Source: Hominilimicola fabiformis
GTDB lineage: Bacteria > Bacillota > Clostridia > UBA1381
Reading direction: 5' to 3'
Length of the DNA stretch: 64,000 nucleotides
Assembly: GCF_020687385.1 (NCBI RefSeq)
Contig: NZ_JAJEQM010000014.1
Location: forward strand, 26,997 to 90,996
Part shown: piece after piece, positions 43,745 to 51,265 of the stretch
Position numbering within the stretch: position 1 is the stretch's first letter
Layout: the number at the start of each line of letters is the position of its first letter
Program-made: the position numbers and the translations under genes
The notes under the pieces: generated by a model
What the model saw: the letters and a program-made list of their open reading frames with translations, nothing else
Databases searched by the model: none
Told to the model about the DNA's origin: nothing

Positions 43745-44002
43745 ATGGAACAGTGGGATGAGGAAGAAGTATGGGATGCAATTTCAGTTATATCTTCAAT
43801 ACGAGCAAAATGCAGTGTGTTTAAGAGAGAACAACGCTCTAAATATCATGCATGTAGTATGGCAATAAGAGCCTTGCGCGAGGTTATCGGTGATCCAGCG
43901 GCTATGGATAAAGTAACTGATAGCAGTTTAATATATGAATTAGATAGCAGAGGCTATAATGTAGATAATTTGATTGAAATTTTACATAAGATTAAGTCTT
44001 GA
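43745..44002 (+). CDS. Small helical protein
   Basis: An 85-residue protein MEQWDEEEVWDAISVISSIR, helical. Start at 43745 behind GAGGAGG. The stop lies in a CTTGAAA/TTTCAAG hairpin (43998-44017). Unknown. Confidence 0.5.
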   Translation: MEQWDEEEVWDAISVISSIRAKCSVFKREQRSKYHACSMAIRALREVIGDPAAMDKVTDSSLIYELDSRGYNVDNLIEILHKIKS

Positions 44003-44143
44003 AAGCAAGGTTTCAAGTCCTTTATATGGGACATAAAAGGGTGTAGAATGTATGTATAATAAAAATATCACAGAATTTTGTTTAAAAATAGCAAATAGTG
44101 GTATATATTAAATGAAAGGTAAATATAGAAAGGAAGATTAGAA

Positions 44144-44362
44144 ATGGAAAATATATCACACGAACGAGCAATAGAATTATTGAAAAAATTAGTCGCAAAT
44201 ATGAGGTATGGAGGAAAACCGTTGGTTGTTGCAAAGCATTTGCTCTATGTCGGATTTGAACCCGAAGAACTTCTAGAACTTGGGTTTAAGAGCAGAAGTG
44301 TGGTAGCAGCAGAAGAACAACTTGACGAATATGAAGATAGTTTAATATTTTTGGAAGGCTAA
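44144..44362 (+). CDS. Small acidic helical protein
   Basis: A 72-residue protein MENISHERAIELLKKLVANM then LLYVGFEPEELLELGFKSRS, two-helix pattern. Behind AGGAAG. Unknown. Confidence 0.5.
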   Translation: MENISHERAIELLKKLVANMRYGGKPLVVAKHLLYVGFEPEELLELGFKSRSVVAAEEQLDEYEDSLIFLEG

Positions 44363-44396
44363 GAATTAGAGGGAAAGTAGAAAGTGAGGAAATAAA

Positions 44397-45239
44397 ATGA
44401 AAATTAATGGAGATGCAGGAGAGATAAGAACCATAATAATCGTGGGTTTAATTTGCTGGATACCACTTTGTGCATTGTGTACACCAGTTGGTGGTACACT
44501 TCTTACGATATTTATTTTTGGAGTAGCCGGTATTATATCATATTCTAAACACAAAGAAAGAACAGGTGGTAACAACGGAATTTCACAAAGCTTACACGAT
44601 CAGTATATGGAAAAATTACATGAAAGCAATCGCAAACATTGGGAATTCTATGATAAGTTGACTGATGAAGAAAAGGCTGAAAGACAAAAGGAATTTGATG
44701 ATGAATGTTTGATTGCGGCGAGAAAATGTGAATGGGGAAAGGCATTTGCTCAAGAATGGATTGACGATATGCCTACTGAATTGAAAAAGAAAGCAATGGC
44801 GATATATGTGAAACGACAAGCGTTTATTAAAGAAGAAAGAGAGTATGGTAGAGATGCTCATGATTATGAGATGGAAGATTATCTTAATATACGTAAAGAG
44901 GATAGAGGTTGTTTATCACCTGCGGGAGCAGAATATTTGTATGATATGAAATTAAAAATAGATAAAGCTTTTAGTGAATATAAAGGTGTAAAAGACGAAG
45001 AAGGGAAATGGAAGAAATATGCTATAGGAGAAGCTATGCCTAACAAATATGATAGGATTTTTCATAACTATACGGGAGTACCTTCGGTAAATGTTCCAAC
45101 TGATAAGTTAAGACAGTTTTATAAATATACTCCAGATGGAAAACTTACAAAAAAATATATGGAGTTTTCTGAACCTCAGGTTTGGTGGGGACATTATGAC
45201 ACAACTGTAAGTCATTGTCTAGTGTCAATGCCTATATAA
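44397..45239 (+). CDS. Membrane-anchored protein
   Basis: A 280-residue protein. Residues 10-60 form two transmembrane segments (IIIVGLICWIPLCALCTPVG; TLLTIFIFGVAGIISYS). The rest is soluble and charged, with KLTDEEKAERQKEFDDECLI and a Tyr-rich C-terminus. Cytoplasmic domain anchored to the host membrane; candidate exclusion or membrane-stress protein. Last gene before the second recombinase. Confidence 0.55.
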   Translation: MKINGDAGEIRTIIIVGLICWIPLCALCTPVGGTLLTIFIFGVAGIISYSKHKERTGGNNGISQSLHDQYMEKLHESNRKHWEFYDKLTDEEKAERQKEFDDECLIAARKCEWGKAFAQEWIDDMPTELKKKAMAIYVKRQAFIKEEREYGRDAHDYEMEDYLNIRKEDRGCLSPAGAEYLYDMKLKIDKAFSEYKGVKDEEGKWKKYAIGEAMPNKYDRIFHNYTGVPSVNVPTDKLRQFYKYTPDGKLTKKYMEFSEPQVWWGHYDTTVSHCLVSMPI

Positions 45240-45260
45240 CAAAAGAAGGAGTGAACATTA

Positions 45261-46259
45261 ATGACAGGAAGATTAGAAAATCAAATAAAAACTGAACAGA
45301 AAATCAAGCGAACACTTAAAAGTCTGCCACAAATTGTAGCAGACTTTTATTATAACATCTCAACATCTACTGAACCAAAGTCATGTTATATGTATATTAT
45401 GATAATAAAGGGATTTATTGAATTTATAGAAGAATTAAATATATCCATAAATGATATTGATGAGACTGTTGTAACACGATATTTAAAGACAAAAGAACAA
45501 AAAACTAATAAAGAAGGACAAGTTCAAAGTACGAGTTTTTCATATAGAAAAGTTGTTTATGCCGCATTGAACAACTTTCTTTTTTATTTGAAAAAGAAAA
45601 AAATTATTAAAGATAATCCTATGGATGAAATAAAACCTATCCGAAACTCGGACAATGTAAAAAGAATAAGACTGACTGCAAATGATATGGAGAATATTAT
45701 AAGTGCGGTGGATAGAGGTGTTGGTTCGCATAGAGCTATTGAGACTCAAAGACCTTGGCGTTCAAGAGACAAAGCAATTCTGTTGCTCTTTATATATACA
45801 GGAATGCGTGAAACAGCATTAACGGAAATTAATTTGAATGAGATAGACTTTGAAAATAATACGTTCAAAATCATTGATAAAAGGCATAAAACACAAGAAT
45901 ACATTATTAATAATCGACTAAAGGAAGCATTAATAGAATGGATACAAGACAGAGAATTATTATTAGAAGATATGCGTTCTGATGCATTATTTATTTCTGT
46001 TCAAAGAAGTAGAATATCTCCAAGAGCTGTTTCGGACTTGGTAAAAAAATATTCAAAGGCAGGAATCGGAACGGAAATAAGTCCTCATAAATTAAGGTCT
46101 GCGTTTTGTACAATTTTATATGATGAAACAAAGGATATAAACTTTGTATCTCAAGCGGTCGGTCATAAAAATATTGAAACTACACAAAGATATATTGTAA
46201 ATGATGGACAAACAAAGAAAAAAGCTGTTTCGTTACTTGACGATATATTTAGCCGTTGA
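45261..46259 (+). CDS. int: Tyrosine recombinase 2
   Basis: A 332-residue recombinase. Catalytic motifs: Arg in TGMRETALTEI, Lys in IDKRHKTQEY, HxxR in SPHKLRSAFC, then GHKNIETTQRYIV with His and nucleophilic Tyr. N-terminal SAM-like domain present. It is separate from the integrase at 14.4 kb and of lower apparent similarity. It could act in integration, dimer resolution or as an invertase. Confidence 0.9.
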   Translation: MTGRLENQIKTEQKIKRTLKSLPQIVADFYYNISTSTEPKSCYMYIMIIKGFIEFIEELNISINDIDETVVTRYLKTKEQKTNKEGQVQSTSFSYRKVVYAALNNFLFYLKKKKIIKDNPMDEIKPIRNSDNVKRIRLTANDMENIISAVDRGVGSHRAIETQRPWRSRDKAILLLFIYTGMRETALTEINLNEIDFENNTFKIIDKRHKTQEYIINNRLKEALIEWIQDRELLLEDMRSDALFISVQRSRISPRAVSDLVKKYSKAGIGTEISPHKLRSAFCTILYDETKDINFVSQAVGHKNIETTQRYIVNDGQTKKKAVSLLDDIFSR

Positions 46260-46284
46260 CTATTTAACATCAATATGGTAAACT
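46256..46284 (+). promoter_or_regulatory. Promoter for the RelB/YafQ-like unit
   Basis: TTGACT (46256-46261), 17-nt spacer, TAAACT (46279-46284). It overlaps the recombinase stop and leads to the toxin-antitoxin genes. Confidence 0.65.
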
Positions 46285-46327
46285 AAAGGAAAGATTAATA
46301 ACACAATAAATTAGGAGTGATATTTAT

Positions 46328-46390
46328 ATGGAGAATAAAATGTTAGTTTCAAGGCATATTGACAATAAGATTATTTTGCAATATAATTAA
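46328..46390 (+). CDS. 20-residue peptide
   Basis: MENKMLVSRHIDNKIILQYN with AGGAGTG upstream, between promoter and antitoxin. Possibly a leader peptide. Tentative. Confidence 0.3.
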   Translation: MENKMLVSRHIDNKIILQYN

Positions 46391-46413
46391 CATAACGAAA
46401 GGAGTTGATTGTA

Positions 46414-46692
46414 ATGGCAAACACAGATGTTACAATTCGTATGGACGAAACAACAAAAACAGAGCTACAAAATCTTATGAATGATTTGGGAATGGATGTA
46501 AATACATTTTTCATAGTGGTAGCTAAACAAGCCGTTAGAGAGCAGGCGCTGCCATTTAGACCTACAAGACAAGAAACACCGAATTTTGAAACATTAAAAG
46601 CAATGATGGAAACTGAGTATTTAATAGAACATCCCGAAGCAAGAAAAACATATGATGATGTGGATTTGATGATGGAGGATTTGCTGGGATGA
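46414..46692 (+). CDS. relB: RelB/DinJ-type antitoxin
   Basis: A 92-residue protein MANTDVTIRMDETTKTELQN, with the ribbon-helix-helix N-terminus of RelB/DinJ (TDVTIRMDETTKTELQ, GMDVNTFFIVVAKQA) and a C-terminal neutralising tail. Its TGA overlaps the ATG of the toxin frame (ATGA). It would repress its own promoter and bind YafQ. Confidence 0.85.
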   Translation: MANTDVTIRMDETTKTELQNLMNDLGMDVNTFFIVVAKQAVREQALPFRPTRQETPNFETLKAMMETEYLIEHPEARKTYDDVDLMMEDLLG

Positions 46693-46963
46693 AATATAAA
46701 GTACAACCTTCTACTAGATTTACAAAAGACTTAAAACTATGTAAAAGTCGAGGTTGGGATACTGAGATAATAAAAAAGGTAATAAAAAATTATCTAATGG
46801 TATGCCATTAGAAGAAAAGTATAAAGATCATAGTTTATCTGGCAATTGGAATGGTTATAGAGAATGCCATATTCAACCTGATTGGTTGCTTATATATAGA
46901 TATACAGAGGACGAACCAATTTTATATTTAACCAGGACAGGTAGCCATTCGGATTTGTTTTAA
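46689..46963 (+). pseudogene. yafQ: YafQ-family toxin split by a frameshift
   Basis: The frame starts MKYKVQPSTRFTKDLKLCKS and stops early, but the adjacent frame continues LSNGMPLEEKYKDHSLSGNW, ECHIQPDWLLIYRYTEDEP and LTRTGSHSDLF, the conserved YafQ C-terminus with catalytic His residues. The break is at A6 (46784-46789); one extra A restores one reading frame. It is an inactivating indel, a slippage site (A AAA AAT) or a sequencing error. Confidence 0.8.
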
Positions 46964-46981
46964 GAAAAGGAGAAATTAATA

Positions 46982-47266
46982 ATGTATACAGTAGAAAATT
47001 TAGAGGCGATGGGCAGTGTATACGCTCAATTAACTCAGCTAAAAGGATTTAACGATCCATTTCAAGGGCAATGTGATATGTTTCCTATGAGAAGTATCAC
47101 AACAATGATTAACAGAACAATGCCTTATATATCCGATGAATTAAATCGGGAAATTGGAGAATTAATGGATATGTTGGACGTTGATGAGATGGACGTACTC
47201 ATAAAGAAACCAGTTCCAATGGAGCTACGAATGAGCTTTTGGAAAGGATATAATAAGAAAGTTTGA
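46982..47266 (+). CDS. Unknown small protein
   Basis: A 94-residue protein MYTVENLEAMGSVYAQLTQL with a helical, Met-rich body. It follows the toxin remnant by 18 bases with AAAAGGAG. Unknown. Confidence 0.5.
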   Translation: MYTVENLEAMGSVYAQLTQLKGFNDPFQGQCDMFPMRSITTMINRTMPYISDELNREIGELMDMLDVDEMDVLIKKPVPMELRMSFWKGYNKKV

Positions 47267-47311
47267 TTGTTTTGCGAAAGGAAATGGTATTATGAAGAAA
47301 AGACTGCTATA

Positions 47312-47340
47312 TTGACGAAAAATATCTTCTTTGGTATAAT
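47312..47340 (+). promoter_or_regulatory. Consensus promoter
   Basis: TTGACG (47312-47317), 17-nt spacer, perfect TATAAT (47335-47340), 31 nt before a small gene. Confidence 0.8.
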
Positions 47341-47371
47341 AGATATATTATATTGTAAGGGAGATAATCCA

Positions 47372-47500
47372 ATGTTCAATAATGAACAAGATTTTGAAGA
47401 ATGGAGAGTCGATTGCTTAAACAAGGCAAAAGAAATTCTCACTATGGACAAAGAAAAAGAAAATAATCGGAGTAAAAAAATAGAGACGACAGCGAATTGA
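47372..47500 (+). CDS. 42-residue charged protein with its own promoter
   Basis: MFNNEQDFEEWRVDCLNKAK then charged residues to KKIETTAN, behind AAGGGAG. A strong promoter for so small a protein, facing the immunity genes, suggests a regulator or moron; alternatively the transcript acts as antisense on the convergent ImmA-like gene. Confidence 0.5.
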   Translation: MFNNEQDFEEWRVDCLNKAKEILTMDKEKENNRSKKIETTAN

Positions 47501-47529
47501 CTGGCGCCTTTATTTTTTTTTGTGTAAAT

Positions 47530-48081
47530 TCAATTTGATAATATTAATGCGAATGATACTATATCAAGTATCACCGTGAGAATACAGACAGAAATCATTA
47601 TATTAAAAATCATTTTTGGTTTAATTAATTTGTTATGTAAATAATTCCAATATTCTTCTGCGTAAGCTATTGGAATTTCTGCAAATAAGGATAAATCTTT
47701 AGCATTTTTTAAATATGTAGGCAACTTGTTTTTTGGTGCGATTAAAAGACAAGCCATTAAATTTGCTTCTTGTTCTTCTTGTAGAGAATCGGAAGTATGT
47801 CCCAATACATAATGAGCAATCTCGTGGAATATGTAGAAACGCCAATACATAGACGTTTCATCAAAGTAAATTATATATGAAGGCACTTTACCTGATTCTT
47901 TGTAAAGAATAGCAGGAGAGGAGATTAACGGATTTGTACCGGCAAAATCTTCTACTGCTTGAGATCTCACTTTAAAAGATATTTGTAATTGAGTGCATAG
48001 TAAAAATGGATTACAAGGGAAACTTGTAAACTGTTTTGTATAGATTTGTGCAATATCCAATAATTGTTTAAAACTTCTCAT
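47530..48081 (-). CDS. ImmA/IrrE-type metallopeptidase with C-terminal membrane anchor
   Basis: A 183-residue protein. HEIAHYVLGH (zinc HExxH) near residue 85 and downstream EEQEANLMA give the IrrE/ImmA active site. The last 30 residues are hydrophobic (FNIMISVCILTVILDIVSFA), unusual for ImmA and suggesting membrane tethering. It overlaps the HTH gene upstream, forming an ImmR/ImmA-like pair: peptidase cleaves repressor on induction. Confidence 0.8.
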   Translation of the reverse strand: MRSFKQLLDIAQIYTKQFTSFPCNPFLLCTQLQISFKVRSQAVEDFAGTNPLISSPAILYKESGKVPSYIIYFDETSMYWRFYIFHEIAHYVLGHTSDSLQEEQEANLMACLLIAPKNKLPTYLKNAKDLSLFAEIPIAYAEEYWNYLHNKLIKPKMIFNIMISVCILTVILDIVSFALILSN

Positions 48082-48427
48082 CTTCGACACCTCTCATTGG
48101 CAAATGAGCCAATCCTTTCATATAAATTAATGCAAATTCTTTTGATTTTGAGTCTAAAAGATTCCATAATGATAGAACGTCTTGTTGCTCAGAGGGCAAG
48201 ACATTATTATCCACATTGTCTTCAATTCCAGCAAAAAATTGAGAAAGTGAAATATTTAGACCGTTACAGATTTTCATTAAATTATATATTGTCGGGACGT
48301 GTCTATGTTTAATCATATTATTGAGTGACGAATAAGGCATATCAGACATCTTTGCAAGTCTATATATAGACAGATTTCGTTGCTTGCAAATCTCCATAAT
48401 GTGCTGGTTGACTATAAATTCATCCAT
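48068..48427 (-). CDS. XRE-family HTH regulator, ImmR-like
   Basis: A 119-residue protein with a Cro/CI HTH (MEICKQRNLSIYRLAKMSDM, YSSLNNMIKHRHVPTI) followed by a small C-terminal domain. It overlaps the metallopeptidase, like ICEBs1/phi105 ImmR-ImmA. Probably a repressor cleaved by the peptidase. Confidence 0.75.
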   Translation of the reverse strand: MDEFIVNQHIMEICKQRNLSIYRLAKMSDMPYSSLNNMIKHRHVPTIYNLMKICNGLNISLSQFFAGIEDNVDNNVLPSEQQDVLSLWNLLDSKSKEFALIYMKGLAHLPMRGVEDEKF

Positions 48428-48546
48428 AGAAATCTATTCCTTTACTAATAAGATTATATCTTATTATGTCCCAAAAATGCAGATGTATTCTATGGCAATA
48501 ATAGTGTTGAGTTTGGTAGTAAAAGAGTCACTACGCATGGTTACAA

Positions 48547-48579
48547 ATAAAAAAAGCAATCCATTGAGGTTGCTTTTTA
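48547..48579 (-). terminator. Terminator after the third HTH gene
   Basis: AAGCAA/TTGCTT stem (48554-48559 with 48570-48575) flanked by an A-run read as T on the minus strand. Poly-T lies on both sides, so it may act in both directions. Confidence 0.65.
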
Positions 48580-48951
48580 ATATTGTTCAATCGCATTTTG
48601 AATTAAATCTAATATTGCATCAGGAATATTTTTTTCAGCGATTTGCTTTAACAAATTTTCTTTTTTTGCGGAGATATGTTCTCCGCCATACGCAAGGTAA
48701 TTTTTATCGTTATTAATATTATGAAAAAAATTAATAATTTCACAATTATAGATGTTGGACAAACATTGCAGAGTATATAAGGGAGGTGTTTGTAATCCAT
48801 TCTCATATTTTGCAATGGTTGTTCTATTTGCACGTATTTTATATTTATCTACAAGAATATCAGCAACATTATCTTGTGTTAATTTTGATTTTTTCCGTGC
48901 CAAAAATAATTCAGAAGCAAGAAAATTTTTATATTTTTCTTCGGTTAGCAA
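48577..48951 (-). CDS. XRE-family HTH regulator
   Basis: About 124 residues from a TTG at 48951 behind AAGGTGGTG. HTH core LARKKSKLTQDNVADILVDK, ANRTTIAKYENGLQTPPLYT is canonical. The C-terminal half is short and helical. A second lysogeny-type regulator near the ImmA pair. GTG starts further upstream are possible. Confidence 0.65.
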   Translation of the reverse strand: MLTEEKYKNFLASELFLARKKSKLTQDNVADILVDKYKIRANRTTIAKYENGLQTPPLYTLQCLSNIYNCEIINFFHNINNDKNYLAYGGEHISAKKENLLKQIAEKNIPDAILDLIQNAIEQY

Positions 48952-48987
48952 TAAAAACACCACCTTAAATATTACAATATCGTTACA

Positions 48988-49080
48988 AAACGTTCTAAAA
49001 TGTTGACAAAACTAATTTAAAATAGTAATATATGTTCTGAAAAGAATACATAAACTGATTATAATGTTCCAATATAGAAC
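48988..49080. promoter_or_regulatory. Operator cluster and plus-strand promoter
   Basis: Contains TTGACA (49003-49008), 17-nt spacer, TAATAT (49026-49031), a consensus promoter on the plus strand. Repeats of a GTTCTA..GAAC type occur, the best being GTTC-CAATATA-GAAC (about 49063-49077), with related GTTCTAAAA and GTTCTGAAAAGAAT nearby. They fit operators for an HTH regulator encoded next door. Confidence 0.55.
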
Positions 49081-49081
49081 G

Positions 49082-49699
49082 TTAATGAGTATCAGTATCT
49101 TTGATGATTTTTCTCACCAATCCGAATATTCGGACACGAGTAACATCTTCGTCCTCAAAACGTCTTGGGGAATACATATGATTCAACGATTGTAATTCAA
49201 TCCAATTCGAGCCATAAACAACTCTTTTAATTACACCGTTGTCCCCGTCAATCAAGGCAACTGCATAACTGCCACTGTCAACGGATTCTTGACAACGAAC
49301 AAGAGCAAGATCGCCTTCTTCAAACTTGGGAATCATACTGTCTCCCTTGACACGAAGCAAAACGTGCGGTTCATTGCCACTTAGCCAATTAAGTGGAACG
49401 TATTGCGTACCAATTATTTCATTGTCGGCATATTTACCATAGCCTGCCGAAACTTCACCTAAGATAGGAAGTTCAATCATTTGATTATTATTTTGTGGCT
49501 CGCCAAGCAAATATTCAACGGAAACGCTAAAATAGTTTGCGATGATTTCTATTTTTTCACGAGAAACGGATGTCTTATTGGACATTTGATTGATGTAATT
49601 GACACCCAAACCACATTCTTTACATAATCTACCGATAGAAATGTTGTTGTCCTTTGCAAGTTGCTTTATTCTACTTGCAATCATTTGTGGATTTTGCAT
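49082..49699 (-). CDS. cI: S24-type (LexA/CI) repressor
   Basis: A 205-residue protein. XRE HTH in residues 1-60 (IKQLAKDNNISIGRLCKECG). The S24 peptidase domain has the Ala-Gly cleavage pair in LGEVSAGYG, nucleophile Ser in LRVKGDSMIPKFEEGDLALV and general-base Lys in DNGVIKRVVYG. RecA-stimulated self-cleavage would induce the phage. Flanked by the operators at 49737-49783. Confidence 0.9.
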   Translation of the reverse strand: MQNPQMIASRIKQLAKDNNISIGRLCKECGLGVNYINQMSNKTSVSREKIEIIANYFSVSVEYLLGEPQNNNQMIELPILGEVSAGYGKYADNEIIGTQYVPLNWLSGNEPHVLLRVKGDSMIPKFEEGDLALVRCQESVDSGSYAVALIDGDNGVIKRVVYGSNWIELQSLNHMYSPRRFEDEDVTRVRIFGLVRKIIKDTDTH

Positions 49700-49736
49700 A
49701 AATTACACCTCCGTTTTTTGTAGAATACCACAATAT

Positions 49737-49753
49737 CACGCCGAAAACGTGAA
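49737..49753. promoter_or_regulatory. Repressor operator O1
   Basis: TCACG-CCGAAAA-CGTGA, 17 bp, shares half-sites with O2 and lies between the repressor start and the rightward promoter. Confidence 0.75.
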
Positions 49754-49760
49754 AATTAGT

Positions 49761-49789
49761 TGACATTCACGTTAAAGCGTGATAATATG
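49761..49789 (+). promoter_or_regulatory. Rightward early promoter with O2 in its spacer
   Basis: TTGACA (49761-49766), 17-nt spacer, TAATAT (49784-49789). The spacer contains operator O2 TCACG-TTAAAG-CGTGA (49768-49783). Repressor bound here would block early transcription. Confidence 0.85.
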
Positions 49790-49793
49790 GTTT

Positions 49794-50130
49794 TGTTGAT
49801 TTTTCAAAACAGAATATTTCGAATTAGTTTAATATCCCCATATTAAATTAATTTACCCTTTTGAAATGTGTTCCCCAACACGTTTATTTCATAATGGATA
49901 AAAGAAATATCCTTGCTTTTTATGTGTTTATTATAGCACATTATAAAGGAAATGTCAATCATATTGACGTAAATTTTGTAAAGAAAATATAATAAAAGAA
50001 AAGAAATTGTAACAAGAAAGGAAGCGATGAAACTATGATTTCAAAGGAATTTTTACACTACATATAGATGATATTTTAAATATAAACACAATATATAGTG
50101 GGTGAAAATGAGGAGAAAGTAGGTGAAGTT
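49794..50130. other. Early leader region
   Basis: About 340 bases. Besides the promoter at 49964-49993 it holds a hairpin GTGTT/AACAC near 49866-49880 and a 10-codon ORF at 50036 that is too short to support. No gene recognised. Confidence 0.4.
49954..49993 (+). promoter_or_regulatory. Second early promoter with perfect 15-bp operator
   Basis: TTGACG (49964-49969), 18-nt spacer, TATAAT (49988-49993). GTCAAT-CAT-ATTGAC (49954-49968), a perfect inverted repeat, overlaps the -35 box. Its half-site differs from O1/O2, implying a different regulator. Confidence 0.75.
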
Positions 50131-50403
50131 ATGATTTCAATAATTCAAAAACCAGCCGGATTTAAGATAAGACGAAAGGGAGATGTTGAGACATTTAAAA
50201 ATGTTTGTTTGTGTAATGGCTCAAAATACATAATCAAAATCAATCCGAATTATATTTTCATGTTAGAGAAAACGGAGAATAATACAACAGGAACTATTAA
50301 ACAAGGTGATTTGTTTAACATTTTCAATCCTGAAATTCAGATTGATGTGGATGAATTGGTTTGGAAATTGCGAAAATATATCAACAAAAAATATTTTTCG
50401 TAG
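50131..50403 (+). CDS. Early unknown protein
   Basis: A 90-residue protein MISIIQKPAGFKIRRKGDVE, basic, with beta-type segments. First complete gene after the early promoters. Start at 50131 behind AGTAGGTGAAG. Unknown. Confidence 0.5.
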   Translation: MISIIQKPAGFKIRRKGDVETFKNVCLCNGSKYIIKINPNYIFMLEKTENNTTGTIKQGDLFNIFNPEIQIDVDELVWKLRKYINKKYFS

Positions 50404-50523
50404 AGAATATTATATTGAGCGTTGAAATGAAACACTCACCTATACGGTTTATACTTTGCCGAGCGGAAAGACAAAAAAGTAGTTTTGCTATGTATATGAT
50501 AAAAGGGAAAGGATGTGAAATGT

Positions 50524-50598
50524 ATGTATCTAATTGGCTTGGCTATAACAGGTGTCGGCATTGGCATAGCGTTGGCATGTAAACTGCAAGATTATTAG
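50524..50598 (+). CDS. 24-residue transmembrane peptide
   Basis: MYLIGLAITGVGIGIALACK LQDY, a single Gly-rich transmembrane helix behind AAAGGGAAAGG. Small phage membrane peptides can be exclusion or holin-like factors. Tentative due to size. Confidence 0.35.
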   Translation: MYLIGLAITGVGIGIALACKLQDY

Positions 50599-50638
50599 TG
50601 GAGAATAATCATAGAAATTGAGGCAAGGAGTGTATAGA

Positions 50639-51259
50639 GTGAACGATAAAGAAAAAGAAAGTTTAATAAGTCAATATTGTGGTAATAAAATGAAACAATT
50701 GAGAGAAATTTGCGATCCGATTATTCGATTAATGAATGTTCCGTTGTCAGAATATGATGATTTATATTCCGATGCGATGAATGTTGTATTGGAAAGTGTT
50801 GAAAATTTTAATCAAGAACGCAACTGTTCATTCAAGACATTTCTTATTGGCAATATCAAACGTTCGTTTCAAGATTGGTTGCGAGATAGGCATCGTTGGA
50901 AAAGGTGTAATCTTGAAACTGATGAACGTGGTAATTTGAAGAAGAATGAACGAGGACAAACTATTTCAATTCCCAATGTGTCATTAGATGTGAAAACGGA
51001 AGACGGAATTGACTTAGCAGAAAAGATAGCATGTGTGGAGAATAATAATGATGATGAAGAATTTTCTCCACAAATGGAGGAATATCTAAATGGGTTATCA
51101 AAAGTTCAAAGAAAAATTCTTATCCATTTAGCAGATGGATATAAAAAAGAAGAAATTATTGATATGTTAAACATTGATGATTTTTTATACAAAGATAGCA
51201 TTATGGCTATTAAAGATGAAAAAAATAAAAGAAAAATACGAATGCTTATTAGGAGGTAA
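50639..51259 (+). CDS. Sigma-70-like factor
   Basis: A 206-residue protein from GTG, MNDKEKESLISQYCGNKMKQ. The region 2-like segment EYDDLYSDAMNVVLESVENF then CSFKTFLIGNIKRSFQDWLR resembles sigma core-binding and -10 recognition helices; a region 4-like HTH is LSKVQRKILIHLADGYKKEE. It could direct host RNA polymerase to phage genes. Downstream of the early promoters and coupled to the DUF262 gene 6 bases away. Confidence 0.7.
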   Translation: MNDKEKESLISQYCGNKMKQLREICDPIIRLMNVPLSEYDDLYSDAMNVVLESVENFNQERNCSFKTFLIGNIKRSFQDWLRDRHRWKRCNLETDERGNLKKNERGQTISIPNVSLDVKTEDGIDLAEKIACVENNNDDEEFSPQMEEYLNGLSKVQRKILIHLADGYKKEEIIDMLNIDDFLYKDSIMAIKDEKNKRKIRMLIRR

Positions 51260-51265
51260 AATAAC

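Noticed and set aside
50036..50068. Ten-codon ORF in the early leader
   Set aside because: A ribosome site is present, but the length is too small to separate from chance.
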